Position numbers and translations under genes: made by a program. The notes beneath the pieces were generated by a model. It was given only the letters and a program-made list of their open reading frames with translations, did no database searches and was not told the DNA's origin. Of a DNA stretch of 64,000 nucleotides, positions 9,242 to 18,365 are shown in pieces (positions within the stretch are counted from its first letter, which is position 1; each line of letters begins with the position of its first letter). The stretch lies in NCBI RefSeq assembly GCF_024707525.1, contig NZ_CP062231.1:1240001-1304000 (forward strand). Reading direction: 5' to 3'. The stretch is from Rhizobium sp. TH2 (GTDB taxonomy: Bacteria > Pseudomonadota > Alphaproteobacteria > Rhizobiales > Rhizobiaceae).

Positions 9242-9972
9242 ACCCCAACCCTTCCAAATGCCGGCACCTTGATCCCCGGATGGCGGAAGTCGAAGCCCGC
9301 CACCAGGCCCATGATATGCATCTCGAAACCGCTCTTCACGCCGGCCGAGATTCCGAGCAGGCCGTATAGCGTCACATGCAGATCGCCTGACGGATCGTAA
9401 TAAAAGAGCCGCCCCTCGGGGAGGTAGTCGCGGCCGATGGCGTTGGCCGGTAGCACGGCATCGATCTGGGGCACCGCACGCAGGATCGAGGCGACAAATG
9501 TATTGGAGTTCGGCCCGGGCCACAGCCGGTAGCCGCCCTTGATATTATGCGGATAGGCGGCAATCGCGTCCTCGATGTCAGGAATCAGGGCTTCGGCCTG
9601 CTCGCCGGTGATCTCCCATACTTTTTGAGGCTGGTTGGAATACCAGTAGCCGTCCGGCTCGTAGCCGTTCTTGCGCACCGGCTGCCCCCAGCCCACCACG
9701 TCGTAGCGGTCATAGCGCGGCACGTCGTGTTTCTTGAGCACGATCCAGCTATGCACGGCAAAGGCGCCCTTGAGGCCGCCGGTGGTCGCCGCGAAGATCG
9801 TCACCCGCGCCTCGCGGTTGGTTTGGGGGTTGGGCAGCACGTGGCTGCTGGTCCATCTCGCGGCTCGCCAATTGGCTGGATGTTCCTTGGTGGCCCAAAT
9901 CGCCGCAGCGGCAAGACCCGGCAGTAGATAGACACAGATCAGAAAGGCCAATATCGTCCGGATTGGTCGCAT
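9238..9972 (-). CDS. DUF3750 domain-containing protein
   Basis: This is a 244-residue protein with a single N-terminal hydrophobic segment (residues 5-26), either a signal anchor or an uncleaved signal. The body matches the DUF3750 family common in rhizobia, with conserved features such as FAVHSWIVLKK, DVVGWGQPVR, GPNSNTFVASILRAVP and a C-terminal GFEMHIMGLVAGFD. The histidine in VHSW and the cluster around PNSNTF suggest an enzymatic fold, but the function is unknown. Its last codons overlap the end of vapC tail to tail, so neither gene has a terminator between them. Confidence 0.85.
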   Translation of the reverse strand: MRPIRTILAFLICVYLLPGLAAAAIWATKEHPANWRAARWTSSHVLPNPQTNREARVTIFAATTGGLKGAFAVHSWIVLKKHDVPRYDRYDVVGWGQPVRKNGYEPDGYWYSNQPQKVWEITGEQAEALIPDIEDAIAAYPHNIKGGYRLWPGPNSNTFVASILRAVPQIDAVLPANAIGRDYLPEGRLFYYDPSGDLHVTLYGLLGISAGVKSGFEMHIMGLVAGFDFRHPGIKVPAFGRVGV

Positions 9973-10040
9973 GAATATGATTCCGTCTTCCCCAACTGAT
10001 GGATTTTCAAAGCGAATTCAGGCGTATTGAGGGAAAAATC

Positions 10041-11042
10041 ATGTCCAATCCGGTTCTAGTCGAAGTTACGCGCGGCAATCAGGTCGAAAGCCGCCACCGT
10101 GGCGCTATCGCAGTCACCGATGAGACGGGCCGGATTGTGCTTTCATTCGGCAATATCGATGCGCCGGTGTTTCCGCGCTCGGCCTGCAAGGCTATGCAGG
10201 CACTGCCGCTGCTTGAGAGCGGTGCCGCGGATCGCTATGGCTTTGGCAACCGTGAGATCGCGCTTGCCTGCGCGTCGCATTCGGGGGAGCCGGAACATGC
10301 CGCACTCGCCGGCGCCATGCTGAAGGCTGCCGGACGCGGCGAGGAGACGCTGGAATGCGGCGCGCATTGGTCGTTCCAGCAAAGCGTGCTGATCGACCAG
10401 GTCCGCAGCATGGACCGGCCGAACCAGTTGCACAACAATTGCTCGGGCAAGCATGCCGGCTTCGTCTGCGCCTGCTGCCATGAGGGGCACGATCCCAAGG
10501 GCTACGTGACCTATGATCATCCGCTGCAAGCGGAGATCCGCGATGCGATGGCCGACCTGACGGGCACTGCGCTCGGCCGCGAAAACAGCGGCGTCGATGG
10601 CTGCTCGATCCCCACCTATGCGGTGCCGCTGAGGGCGTTGGCGCACGGTTTCGCCAAGATGGCGACGGGCGTGGGCATCGGGCCGAAGCGTGCCAGGGCG
10701 TCGAAGCGCATCATCGGGGCCTGCATGGCAGAACCCTTCTTCGTCGCCGGCACCGGCCGCACCTGTACCCGCCTGATGGAGGCCGCTCCCGGCCGCATCT
10801 TCGCGAAGACCGGCGCCGAAGGCATGTTCTGCGCCGTCGTGCCGGAGCGCGGGCTGGCCATCGCGCTCAAAAGCGACGATGGGTCGTCCCGCGCTGCCGA
10901 CGCGATGGTCGCGGGCGTGCTCGCGCGCTTCTTCGACGGTGAGGTCAGCGAGCGTCTCACCGCGATCGCCAACCACACGATACGCAACTGGAAGGGGATC
11001 GAAGTCGGCGACGTTCGCGTAGTGGATGGTCTTCTGGCCTGA
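10041..11042 (+). CDS. ansA: Rhizobial-type (AnsA/ReAV) L-asparaginase
   Basis: This enzyme hydrolyses L-asparagine to aspartate and ammonia and belongs to the zinc-containing rhizobial class studied in R. etli, unrelated to E. coli type I/II enzymes. All known key positions can be placed, offset by one from R. etli: Ser47 and Lys50 in SACK, Ser79 in CASHSGE, and the metal ligands Cys134, Lys137 (NNCSGKHAGF) and Cys188 (VDGCSIP). The length is 333 residues. The ATG at 10041 follows GAGGGA. It is probably cytoplasmic and transcribed alone. Confidence 0.9.
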   Translation: MSNPVLVEVTRGNQVESRHRGAIAVTDETGRIVLSFGNIDAPVFPRSACKAMQALPLLESGAADRYGFGNREIALACASHSGEPEHAALAGAMLKAAGRGEETLECGAHWSFQQSVLIDQVRSMDRPNQLHNNCSGKHAGFVCACCHEGHDPKGYVTYDHPLQAEIRDAMADLTGTALGRENSGVDGCSIPTYAVPLRALAHGFAKMATGVGIGPKRARASKRIIGACMAEPFFVAGTGRTCTRLMEAAPGRIFAKTGAEGMFCAVVPERGLAIALKSDDGSSRAADAMVAGVLARFFDGEVSERLTAIANHTIRNWKGIEVGDVRVVDGLLA

Positions 11043-11193
11043 GATTGTGCCAGAAGTGGCCAAGGCTTGGTTAACCCGAAGTTAGGTAAAATTCTCGGAA
11101 ACCAGTTTACGAGGTGTTTTACCGAAAGCGTTGGTGTTTGCTAATATTCCCTCATGGCGGCGCATGACTTGTCCGCCCGGAAGGGAGTGTTTC

Positions 11194-11919
11194 ATGTTTG
11201 CCGGACGTTACTTGTGGTGGAACATGTTCGCGGCGATGGCTTACGTCTTCTTCGCGATTTACTTCTTTTATGTTTCCTGGCTGGCCATCCGCGTATCGGG
11301 CTGCGCCTCGCTTGCCGGCAGTTGCGGCGGGCTCGAGGCCAAGCTCAATGCCGTGGTCCGGCCCTATGGCATGGTGGCCTGCGGCATCATCGTGCTGGCG
11401 GCGGGCATCATGCGCATCCGCTTCCTGAAGATGAGCCCGCTCTGGGGGCTGGCATTCTTCGTCTGGTTCGGCACCTCGGCGGAATTCTTCTTCACCTTCG
11501 GCAATCTCTGGTTCGCGCATGTGGACATGGGAACGATCCTGGCCGGCATGCCGATCGAGACGCTGTTCCTCGCGGCCCTCGTCATCTTCCTGTGCTTCCC
11601 GGTCGAACTTTACAAGAAGTCGCCGGAAGGCGGGTTGCGGGTGATGTATTTCGTGGCGGGCTTCACCGCGTCCTACTCATTCTCGTTCACCGTCGCCAAC
11701 TCGCCTCATGTTCTCGGCTATGTCGGGCTGATCACCGGCAACGACGCGCTGGTGGCCAATATCGCAGCGATCCAGGCTCAAACACGCCACCTGCTCTCGC
11801 TGGGCCATGAGGGATTGCTGCCGATGGTGGTGGTGCTGGCGATCTTTATCAGCGCGTTGAGCTATCTGCTCTGGATACGCAAACAGCCCGGCGGCGCGCC
11901 TGCCGCCGTGGCGGCATAG
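11194..11919 (+). CDS. Integral membrane protein of unknown function
   Basis: This is a 241-residue protein with about six or seven predicted membrane helices (hydrophobic runs near residues 8-30, 54-72, 80-100, 112-130, 140-160 and 200-220). A short extracytoplasmic loop after helix 1 has two cysteines, CASLAGSC, that could form a disulfide. I do not recognise the family. AAGGGAG precedes the ATG at 11194. The gene is isolated: asparaginase lies upstream on the same strand and the next gene is convergent. Confidence 0.7.
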   Translation: MFAGRYLWWNMFAAMAYVFFAIYFFYVSWLAIRVSGCASLAGSCGGLEAKLNAVVRPYGMVACGIIVLAAGIMRIRFLKMSPLWGLAFFVWFGTSAEFFFTFGNLWFAHVDMGTILAGMPIETLFLAALVIFLCFPVELYKKSPEGGLRVMYFVAGFTASYSFSFTVANSPHVLGYVGLITGNDALVANIAAIQAQTRHLLSLGHEGLLPMVVVLAIFISALSYLLWIRKQPGGAPAAVAA

Positions 11920-11925
11920 CGGTCG

Positions 11926-12150
11926 TCATTCAGCGCTTTTGCGCTTGCGGCCCTTCGGGGCGGCGGCTTCGGTCACCACCGGCTTGGCGGCTTCCTGCTC
12001 CAGCCTGAGCTGGCGGAGCTTCTGGGTCTTCTTCTCGCGCGCGCTCACTTCGGCATCGATGATCTGCATGGCAGCATCATGCGTCGTGGCAGCTTTCTGC
12101 TGCGCACTCAGCTTTGTCGGGCTGAAGAATTTTTCCTTGGTTGCAACCAT
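11926..12150 (-). CDS. Small basic hypothetical protein
   Basis: This is a 74-residue, highly charged protein. The middle (MQIIDAEVSAREKKTQKLRQ) looks like one long helix and the C-terminus GRKRKSAE is basic. Its ribosome-binding site AGGAGG is ideally spaced. It lies downstream of rpsU on the same strand, separated by a GC hairpin with a GAAA loop at 12179-12194. No function can be assigned; the composition would suit RNA or DNA binding, which is inference only. Confidence 0.65.
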   Translation of the reverse strand: MVATKEKFFSPTKLSAQQKAATTHDAAMQIIDAEVSAREKKTQKLRQLRLEQEAAKPVVTEAAAPKGRKRKSAE

Positions 12151-12178
12151 GAAATCCTCCTGTAATGGAGAGAGATAG

Positions 12179-12194
12179 GCCGGCTTTCGCCGGC
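12179..12194. terminator. GNRA-loop hairpin between rpsU and the downstream small gene
   Basis: The sequence forms a perfect 6-bp GCCGGC stem closed by GAAA when read on the minus strand. It lies 12 bases past the rpsU stop. There is no T-run after it on the minus strand, so it may act as an mRNA 3'-end stabiliser or a weak terminator rather than a full stop. Confidence 0.45.
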
Positions 12195-12205
12195 ACTTGG
12201 AATTT

Positions 12206-12454
12206 TTAGCGGGCTGCCGTTGTCGGTCTCAGCGGCTTCTTGGGCATCGGCAGCAGGCCTTCGCGCTGCATCTTCTTGCGCGCCAGCTTGCGGTGGCGGC
12301 GAATGGCTTCGGCGCGCTCGCGGGCACGCTTTTCGGACGGCTTCTCATAGGCGGTGTGCGCCTTGGCTTCGCGGAAAATGCCTTCGCGCTGCATTTTCTT
12401 CTTGAGCACGCGCAGTGCCTGGTCGACATTGTTGTCTCTGACGAGTACTTGCAA
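12206..12454 (-). CDS. rpsU: 30S ribosomal protein S21
   Basis: This is a small-subunit ribosomal protein of 82 residues. The N-terminus [20 protein letters not shown] and the middle [11 protein letters not shown] are diagnostic of bS21, and the C-terminus is lysine/arginine-rich. The start codon is TTG at 12454, with GGAGG 8 bases upstream; no ATG is available near the conserved N-terminus. It lies in a minus-strand group with cspA and two small proteins, an arrangement seen in rhizobia. A non-ATG start may limit its expression. Confidence 0.93.
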   Translation of the reverse strand: MQVLVRDNNVDQALRVLKKKMQREGIFREAKAHTAYEKPSEKRARERAEAIRRHRKLARKKMQREGLLPMPKKPLRPTTAAR

Positions 12455-12512
12455 AAAATACCTCCTTGTCGCGAGGGCAGGGCGCCACCCGCTTTGCCTG
12501 TGTTATATGCTG

Positions 12513-12800
12513 TTATTTCCGGACCTTGATCGAGGACGCCTTGAACCACGGTTCCTTGGCGACCGCGCTTGCGGTCTGCTGAACGACGACCTTGGATCGG
12601 GCCGAACGTTCCGTATCGATATCGCTGGAGGAAACCCTCCGGTCGAAGCCTTCACTTTGCGAACGGACGCGATACTGCACCTGTCCGTCGGAGTCGGGCA
12701 TGACGGCGAGAATCTTGAATTCGCCGTCGGTTCTGGCATTCCTGAGCGGGCCGTCGCGGAGCATGATCAAATCACCAACGCCGTATTTCGCCTTGCTCAT
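12513..12800 (-). CDS. Small hypothetical protein (SH3-like motif)
   Basis: This is a 95-residue protein. The N-terminus KAKYGVGDLIMLRDGPLRN, followed by GEFKILAVMPDSDGQVQYRVR and FDRRVSSSDID, looks like a small beta-barrel of the SH3/KOW type that reads as a property-binding or nucleic-acid-binding module. No family is recognised. AGAGAG lies upstream of the ATG at 12800. It is located between cspA and rpsU; the cspA terminator at 12847-12873 lies just upstream. Confidence 0.65.
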   Translation of the reverse strand: MSKAKYGVGDLIMLRDGPLRNARTDGEFKILAVMPDSDGQVQYRVRSQSEGFDRRVSSSDIDTERSARSKVVVQQTASAVAKEPWFKASSIKVRK

Positions 12801-12846
12801 CGGCTGCTCTCTTTCTGGCGGCGTCCCAAACGGACGGCCATAATGC

Positions 12847-12873
12847 AAAAAGGCCGGGCTTGCCCCGACCTTT
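12847..12873 (-). terminator. Intrinsic terminator of cspA
   Basis: Read on the minus strand, AAAGGTCGGG pairs with CCCGGCCTTT around a 5-base GCAAG loop (one G-T wobble) and is followed by further T residues. It lies 74 bases after the cspA stop. Confidence 0.7.
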
Positions 12874-12946
12874 GCCCGTCATCTGCCTGCCGACTGCCAG
12901 TACATCCGTGGTCAGCGGCGGCGAATGACAAAATTCTCTTGCGAGA

Positions 12947-13156
12947 TCAGAGCGCCCGAAGGTTCTCGGCCGAGCTCTTGCCCGAACGGTTGTCCTTGAC
13001 GACTTCGAACTCGACCTTCTGGCCTTCGACGAGGTCACGCATGCCGGCGCGCTGTACGGCCGAGACGTGCACGAAGACGTCGGTCGAGCCGTTGTCCGGC
13101 TGAATGAAGCCGAAGCCCTTGGTGGTGTTGAAGAATTTAACGGTTCCAGTGTTCAT
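12947..13156 (-). CDS. cspA: Cold shock protein
   Basis: This is a 69-residue single-stranded nucleic-acid-binding protein. Both RNP motifs are present: KGFGFIQ (RNP1) and VFVHVSAV (RNP2). The protein acts as an RNA chaperone in the cytoplasm. AAGGA precedes the ATG. An AT-rich leader of roughly 120 bases lies upstream, with a candidate -10 TATAAA (13285-13290 on the minus strand), in keeping with the long regulated leaders of cold-shock genes. Confidence 0.95.
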   Translation of the reverse strand: MNTGTVKFFNTTKGFGFIQPDNGSTDVFVHVSAVQRAGMRDLVEGQKVEFEVVKDNRSGKSSAENLRAL

Positions 13157-13398
13157 GACGATTTCCTTTATTCAATCGCAGTTTCGCCTGACGGTCATTC
13201 GGTAAGGCGCATCGAAATTGGAGGAAATCTGAGGAAGCACAAGGCTCCCAAGCAAAGGTCGCAAACAAGTATCGATGAATGCTATTTATACGATTATGCA
13301 GAAAATTCAAGGCTGGATAAAAAATAATTTCCGAAACGTTTTTTTCGACAAAACAAATTTCCAGGATTTGCGAGCGGCGGATGCCGCCGCTCGGCTTA
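13157..13398 (-). promoter_or_regulatory. cspA leader and promoter region
   Basis: This 242-base stretch has no gene. It is markedly AT-rich compared with the surroundings, particularly 13260-13360. A candidate minus-strand -10 TATAAA (13285-13290) would give a leader of about 120 bases. The part nearest the gene can fold (GCCTGACGG and nearby bases). Thermosensing by the leader is known for other cspA genes; here it is inference. Confidence 0.45.
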
Positions 13399-13668
13399 GA
13401 GCGTTTCATTGTTAAATGGAAGCAGTTCTGCCGAGCAGGTTTTCGTCAGGAGCAAGGCGGCGGGCGAGCGTCGTACCCTGAGGTACGGCCGAGGCCGACG
13501 CCGCAGGTCATGGCGGAAAGATGCCCGGCCCTTCGGGTTGGCTGAAACGGGCCGCCTGATCGACCGGCCGGCTTGGCCGTACGCTTTGGCTACGACACGC
13601 GCCGGCCGGTCGACCATCCGACTCCGTTTGAGCCAACAGAACTGATTCCATTTAACAATGAAGCGCTC
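13399..13668. mobile_element. 270-bp MITE-like element, copy 1
   Basis: The element is bounded by 32-bp terminal inverted repeats with two mismatches, beginning GAGCGTTTCATTGTTAAATG. The inside contains a second perfect inverted repeat, CGACCGGCCGGC at 13561-13572 and its complement at 13601-13612. It has no transposase gene. A second copy of equal length is at 26127-26396, and I count about a dozen differences between them. The left flank is TTA and the right flank TG, so the target duplication, if TA, has decayed. Confidence 0.8.
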
Positions 13669-13756
13669 TGGCGGAATAGCCTCAAGCTTGCAATAGGATG
13701 CGCCCCGGCAACGGGGCCGCGCGGACATCGCCAACCGTGCCGGCACGGCCCCGCGG

Positions 13757-14326
13757 CTATGCCGCATCGCCTTTTCGGATCTCGATGTTGCGGGCGGCGC
13801 GCAGCGAATAGCCCCACCAGGCAAGCGCCGTCATCTGCCGCGCAAGCGAGGCGTTCAACTGTTCGGGAAAGCGAGGCTCACCCTCTTCGTCCAGGTTCGT
13901 CCATGGGTTCTGGATGCTCACCGTTTCCCTGACATCGGCCATGTCCAATTCAGCGACGACCAACCGCAACTGCTCGACGGCCCTGAGCCCACCCGAAAGG
14001 CCGCCATAGGAGATGAAGGCGACGGGTTTCTTCTTCCAGGGCTCACCGAGGCAATCCAGCATGGTCTTCAGCGGTGCGGGAAAACTGTGATTGTATTCCG
14101 GCGTCAGTACGATCACCGCGTCGGCGGCACTTACATCGGATTCCAGCAGGCGAGCGGCAGCACGCCGCTTGACGCCGCCGGCATCGAAATCCCTGGCATC
14201 CGCGAGCCGGATCGAGAAATCGGGATACTTGCCGAGCTCCCGAAGCAGCCATTTGAGCACCCGGTCGGCGACCCGGTTCTCGCGCGCGCTGCCGATAAGA
14301 ATGACGGTGTTGAGATTGTCTCGCAT
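13757..14326 (-). CDS. NAD(P)H-dependent FMN reductase-like flavoprotein
   Basis: This is a 189-residue flavodoxin-fold protein. ILIGSAREN near the N-terminus is the phosphate-binding loop, [18 protein letters not shown] is the family signature, and [17 protein letters not shown] is the second flavin loop. It probably reduces FMN, azo compounds or quinones with NAD(P)H. It is transcribed divergently from soxR, and a SoxR-type operator lies in its promoter (-35/-10 at 14399-14404 and 14374-14379), so induction by redox-active compounds is expected. Confidence 0.88.
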   Translation of the reverse strand: MRDNLNTVILIGSARENRVADRVLKWLLRELGKYPDFSIRLADARDFDAGGVKRRAAARLLESDVSAADAVIVLTPEYNHSFPAPLKTMLDCLGEPWKKKPVAFISYGGLSGGLRAVEQLRLVVAELDMADVRETVSIQNPWTNLDEEGEPRFPEQLNASLARQMTALAWWGYSLRAARNIEIRKGDAA

Positions 14327-14373
14327 GCCGGCTCCTGTGCCTGGATCTGGGTTTGACTGTCGAAGGAGCCAGA

Positions 14374-14404
14374 GTCATAAAACCTCAACCTAACTTTAGG
14401 TCAA
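14374..14404 (-). promoter_or_regulatory. SoxR-type promoter with 19-bp spacer
   Basis: On the minus strand, TTGACC (-35) and TATGAC (-10) are 19 bp apart, the over-long spacing used by MerR-family activators. The dyad CCTAAAGTTAGGTTGAGG within the spacer (14383-14400) agrees at about 15 of 18 positions with the E. coli soxS operator. It drives the FMN-reductase gene. Confidence 0.85.
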
Positions 14405-14409
14405 GTGGC

Positions 14410-14886
14410 ATGAGCAAGAAAAATTCCGGCTTCGATCCGCGTCGCACCCTGTCGGTGGGAGAAGTGGCCACACGCGCCGGCGTTGCGGTCTCGGCGCTGC
14501 ATTTCTACGAGAGCAAGAAGCTGATCGCGTCCGAACGCTCCGAGGGCAACCAGCGCCGCTACCGGCGCGGCGTGCTCAGGCGTGTCGCGGTGATCAAGGC
14601 CGCGCAACGCGTCGGCATCCCGCTCGACGAGATCAAGGCCGCCCTCGACTCGCTGCCGCCCGACCGCCCACCCACCGCCGACGACTGGGCATCCCTCTCC
14701 ACCCGCTGGCGCGACGACCTCAACAAGCGGATCACGGAACTCGAAGCCCTGCGCGACCATCTCGACGGCTGCATCGGCTGCGGGTGCCTGTCGGTGGCGA
14801 GCTGTCCGCTCAGGAACCCATATGACAAGCTAGGCAGGGAAGGGCCGGGGGCGAGATTGTTGGGGGAGAAGTTGATGAGGGCATAA
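14410..14886 (+). CDS. soxR: Redox-sensitive transcriptional activator SoxR
   Basis: This is a 158-residue MerR-family regulator. The helix-turn-helix and wing lie at residues 12-60 ([20 protein letters not shown]), followed by a dimerisation helix. Near the C-terminus [12 protein letters not shown] gives the four-cysteine pattern C-x2-C-x-C-x5-C, which holds the 2Fe-2S cluster. It starts at the ATG at 14410, immediately next to the divergent operator, and probably controls the neighbouring FMN reductase; in rhizobia SoxR usually regulates its neighbours rather than soxS. Confidence 0.94.
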   Translation: MSKKNSGFDPRRTLSVGEVATRAGVAVSALHFYESKKLIASERSEGNQRRYRRGVLRRVAVIKAAQRVGIPLDEIKAALDSLPPDRPPTADDWASLSTRWRDDLNKRITELEALRDHLDGCIGCGCLSVASCPLRNPYDKLGREGPGARLLGEKLMRA

Positions 14887-14928
14887 GCTCTGGGTTGTGG
14901 ATGCCCTTATTGGCTGTAGGGTAGTGGT

Positions 14929-15279
14929 ATGACAGCAATAATTTCATTCTCCGAGAACATATCCGATTGGGGTGCAGCCACCTGGATCTGGAGAGCCGTC
15001 GTCGATCATGCAGCAAAGAACATCGATGACGGTGAATGGGTCCATAATATGGATGAGCAACTAGATAGAAATATCGGGTTGTTTCGTATGGGTGAGGTTT
15101 CGATCGAAAGAGAAGCCGAGTTCATTCGAGTCTTGGAAAAATATGTCGAAGGTGGCGGTTACAAGGAATTGCTCCCCAATGAAAGTTTAGACAAAGAATA
15201 TTTTGATTGCCTGTTTGAATTAGTTTCCAAATTGAAACTCCACATTGTCCAACGCAGTGCGTTTGGTCATAGCGTATAG
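14929..15279 (+). CDS. Hypothetical protein, acidic, AT-rich codons
   Basis: This is a 116-residue acidic protein. It opens MTAIISFSENISDWGAATW and has a helical C-terminus. I recognise no family. Its base composition is lower in GC than both neighbours, suggesting separate ancestry. No good ribosome-binding site is visible. It could be a small immunity-like or accessory protein, but nothing in the context proves this. Confidence 0.5.
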   Translation: MTAIISFSENISDWGAATWIWRAVVDHAAKNIDDGEWVHNMDEQLDRNIGLFRMGEVSIEREAEFIRVLEKYVEGGGYKELLPNESLDKEYFDCLFELVSKLKLHIVQRSAFGHSV

Positions 15280-15355
15280 GAGCGCGTCGGGCTCAAGCTA
15301 AGACGAGGGCGAATTCTAAGCCTAGCTCGCGAGGGACGCTTCTAAAAACCGGCGA

Positions 15356-15379
15356 GGCTCCCAGACACCTGTGGGAGCC
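15356..15379. terminator. Hairpin after the sulfate transport operon
   Basis: GGCTCCCA and TGGGAGCC form an 8-bp stem with an 8-base loop. On the minus strand TTTTT follows 9 bases later, so this may end the sbp-cysTWA transcript. It also lies between a plus-strand hypothetical gene and cysA, which face each other. Confidence 0.45.
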
Positions 15380-15408
15380 CCGAAGGTGATGCTACTGTTG
15401 TTCTTCCG

Positions 15409-16446
15409 TCACCCCGCCCCAAATATCTTCCACCGCTCAGGCCGGAACTTCACCATCGTGCCCCGCTCCGCTGTCGCATCAAGCGGCACCTCGATCTCGA
15501 CATGGTTCGGCTCCCTCGCCGTGCCCACATCCACCTCGATGATGCGCGTGCCCGCCAGCCGCCGGTGCGAGGTGACGCGGCCGGATATGCCGTCGCCTTC
15601 GGAGATCAGTTCCACGTCGCTCGGCCGGAAGAAGAACTGGCCTTCGCCCTCGTGTTCGTCGCTGACGCCCACGGGAATGCCGAGATAGTTCACCGTGCCG
15701 CCCGATACCGTCACCGGCAGGTTGACGCTGTCGCCGATGAAGGAGAAGACGAAGGGCGAGTTGGGGCGGTCATAGACATCGTCCGAGGAGCCGATCTGTT
15801 CGATCTTGCCCTGGCTCATCACCACCACGCGGTCGGCAAGTTCGAGCGCTTCTTCCTGGTCGTGGGTGACGAAGATCGTCGTATGGCCGGTGCGGTCGTG
15901 GAATTCGCGCAGCCATTTCCTAAGTTCTTTTCTGACTTTCGCATCGAGCGCGCCAAAAGGTTCGTCGAGCAGCAGCACCCGCGGTTCGATCGCCATGGCG
16001 CGGGCGAGCGCAACACGCTGCCGCTGGCCGCCGGAGAGCTGGTTGGGATAGCGCTTTTCCAGGCCGGTGAGTTGCACCATGTCGAGCAGTTCGAGCGCCC
16101 GGCGCCGGATCTCCTCTTTCGGTGGGCGCACGTCGCGCGGGCGCACGGTCAGGCCGAAAGCGATGTTGTCGAGGATCGTCATATGCCGGAACAGCGCATA
16201 ATGCTGGAAGACGAAGCCGACATTGCGCTCCTGCACCGGCTTCCAGGAGGCATCCTCCTGGCCGAAGAAGATGCGGCCGGTGGTGGGCCGTTCCAGCCCC
16301 GCGACGAGCCGCAGCAGTGTGGTCTTGCCGGAGCCCGAGGGGCCGAGCAGCGCGATCAGTTCGCCGGAGCGGATGCCAAGCGAGACTTCGTCCAGCGCCG
16401 GGTATCGGTCGAATTCCTTGCGGATCTTTTCAATGCGGATTTCCAT
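15409..16446 (-). CDS. cysA: Sulfate/thiosulfate ABC transporter ATP-binding protein
   Basis: This is the 345-residue ATPase of the sulfate importer. Walker [10 protein letters not shown] is at about residues 34-42, the signature [15 protein letters not shown] is at about 133, and Walker [13 protein letters not shown] follows. The C-terminal domain after residue 235 contains the TOBE-like regulatory barrel of CysA proteins. It is the last gene of the cysTWA set, 11 bases after cysW. Confidence 0.94.
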   Translation of the reverse strand: MEIRIEKIRKEFDRYPALDEVSLGIRSGELIALLGPSGSGKTTLLRLVAGLERPTTGRIFFGQEDASWKPVQERNVGFVFQHYALFRHMTILDNIAFGLTVRPRDVRPPKEEIRRRALELLDMVQLTGLEKRYPNQLSGGQRQRVALARAMAIEPRVLLLDEPFGALDAKVRKELRKWLREFHDRTGHTTIFVTHDQEEALELADRVVVMSQGKIEQIGSSDDVYDRPNSPFVFSFIGDSVNLPVTVSGGTVNYLGIPVGVSDEHEGEGQFFFRPSDVELISEGDGISGRVTSHRRLAGTRIIEVDVGTAREPNHVEIEVPLDATAERGTMVKFRPERWKIFGAG

Positions 16447-16457
16447 TCAAGTGGTCC

Positions 16458-17351
16458 TTAATGCTTGTTGTTGCCGGCGAGGCCATGCGAGAACCAGATC
16501 TCGAGCACGGTGCGGACAACGAGTGTAACGAGGGCGAGGAGGGCGAGCAGCGAGGCGACCGCGAAGGCTGCGGCGAGATTGTACTCATTATAGAGAATCT
16601 CGATATGCAGCGGCATGGTCGTGGTCAGTCCCCTGATGTGGCCGGAAACCACGGAGACCGCGCCGAACTCGCCCATGGCACGTGCATTGCAAAGCAGCAC
16701 GCCATAGAGCAGGCCCCATTTGATATTGGGCAGCGTCACCCGGAAGAAGGTCTGCCAGCCATTTGCGCCAAGCGTGATCGCGGCTTCCTCCTCGGCCGTG
16801 CCCTGTTCCTGCATCAGCGGGATCAGTTCGCGGGCGACAAAGGGGAAGGTCACGAAGACGGTGGCAAGCACGATGCCGGGCACCGCGAACAATATCTCGA
16901 TGCCGTGATGCTTGAGCCACGGCCCGAGCGCCGATTGCGCACCGAACAGCAGCACATAGACTAGGCCCGAAATAACCGGCGAGACCGAGAAGGGCAGGTC
17001 GATGAGCGTGATCAGGAAGGCCTTGCCCTTGAACTCGAACTTGGCGATCGCCCAGGAGGCGGCAACGCCGAAGATCAGGTTCAGCGGCACGGCGATGCCC
17101 GCGACCAGCAGCGTCAGCCGGATCGCGGCAAGCGCATCGCGTTCCTTCAGCGCCTCGACATAGGTATCCATGCCATTGCGGAAGGCCTCGATCAGCACCG
17201 AGATCAACGGTAGCACGATGATCAGCACGAGATAGAGCGCCGCCATGCCCATCAGCAATATCTTGGCGGCGAGCGGCTCTGTGACGGGCGAGCGCCATTT
17301 GCGCTCGCGTTCCCGGATTGTGGAGGGCGCGTTGAAATCGTCAAGCGACAT
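16458..17351 (-). CDS. cysW: Sulfate ABC transporter permease CysW
   Basis: This is a 297-residue inner-membrane permease with six predicted helices. The EAA-type loop [21 protein letters not shown] contacts the CysA ATPase, and [13 protein letters not shown] is typical of the CysW branch. The start overlaps the end of cysT by 11 bases, so the two are coupled. CysT and CysW form the membrane channel. Confidence 0.93.
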   Translation of the reverse strand: MSLDDFNAPSTIRERERKWRSPVTEPLAAKILLMGMAALYLVLIIVLPLISVLIEAFRNGMDTYVEALKERDALAAIRLTLLVAGIAVPLNLIFGVAASWAIAKFEFKGKAFLITLIDLPFSVSPVISGLVYVLLFGAQSALGPWLKHHGIEILFAVPGIVLATVFVTFPFVARELIPLMQEQGTAEEEAAITLGANGWQTFFRVTLPNIKWGLLYGVLLCNARAMGEFGAVSVVSGHIRGLTTTMPLHIEILYNEYNLAAAFAVASLLALLALVTLVVRTVLEIWFSHGLAGNNKH

Positions 17352-18198
17352 TGGCGTATCTCCGCGTCCAGGCCTGGATCAGGTTGATCACGAAAAGCAT
17401 CGCGAATGCCACCGCCAGCATGATCGTACCGATTGCCGTGGCGCCCGCATAGTTGAACTCTTCGAGCTTGATGATGATCAGCAGCGGCGCGATTTCCGAG
17501 ACATATGGAATGTTGCCGGCGATGAAGATCACCGAGCCGTATTCGCCGGCGGCGCGGGCAAAGGCCAGCGCAAAACCGGTCAGGATCGCCGGAAACAGCG
17601 ATGGCAGGATGACGCGATAGAGTGATTGAAGGCGGTTGGCGCCGAGCGTAGCGGCCGCCTCCTCGACTTCCTTGTCGATCTCCTCGATGACTGGCTGCAC
17701 CGTGCGAACCACGAAGGGCAGGCCGATGAAGATCAGCGCCACGACGATACCGGCGGGCGAATAGGCGATCTTGATCCCGAAGGGAGCAAAGAGCGATCCG
17801 ATCCAGCCGTTCTTGGCATAGAGTGCCGCAAGCGCGATGCCGGCGACGGCGGTCGGCAGGGCGAAAGGTAGATCGACGATGGCATCGACCACCCGCTTGC
17901 CGGGAAAATTATAGCGCACCAGCACCCAGGCCACGGGCACGCCGAAGATCACGTTGATGATGGCGGCGATGAAGGCGCAACCGAAGGAGATCTGCAGTGC
18001 ATGCAGCGTGCGGGCGTCGGACAGCAGTTCGGCATAGCCGGAAAAGCCGATGCCTGCCGAACGGATGACGAGCGCCGCCAGTGGTATGAGTATGATCAGC
18101 GTCAGCCAGAAGATCGTAATGCCAAAACTGAGCCCGAAGCCCGGTATGACACTATGCCTCCTGAAGCCGATACGCTCGGCAAGAGGTTGTGATGTCAT
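17341..18198 (-). CDS. cysT: Sulfate ABC transporter permease CysT (CysU)
   Basis: This is the 285-residue partner permease. Family blocks are [20 protein letters not shown] at the start, [17 protein letters not shown], the EAA-loop [21 protein letters not shown], and [26 protein letters not shown] lies just upstream of the ATG at 18198. A strong hairpin (18366-18390) separates it from sbp and may reduce read-through from the sbp promoter. Confidence 0.93.
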   Translation of the reverse strand: MTSQPLAERIGFRRHSVIPGFGLSFGITIFWLTLIILIPLAALVIRSAGIGFSGYAELLSDARTLHALQISFGCAFIAAIINVIFGVPVAWVLVRYNFPGKRVVDAIVDLPFALPTAVAGIALAALYAKNGWIGSLFAPFGIKIAYSPAGIVVALIFIGLPFVVRTVQPVIEEIDKEVEEAAATLGANRLQSLYRVILPSLFPAILTGFALAFARAAGEYGSVIFIAGNIPYVSEIAPLLIIIKLEEFNYAGATAIGTIMLAVAFAMLFVINLIQAWTRRYANVA

Positions 18199-18365
18199 TG
18201 TATTCCCCGTTGTGTCTGAGGCGGGAAAGCCTTTGGCCTTCCGAAGTTTTTTATTATTTCCGCCCCATCTCGACCACGTCCATACCCGTCGTCCGGATAG
18301 CGCAGGCGCTTGTGCGCCCGAAAACCCGGCGAGGTCTATTAGCCGAAAGGGTGGCGGCATGCAAA

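Noticed and set aside
13396..13824. Open frames within and next to the MITE-like element copy 1
   Set aside because: They run across the terminal repeats and hairpins, differ between the two copies, and show no protein features.
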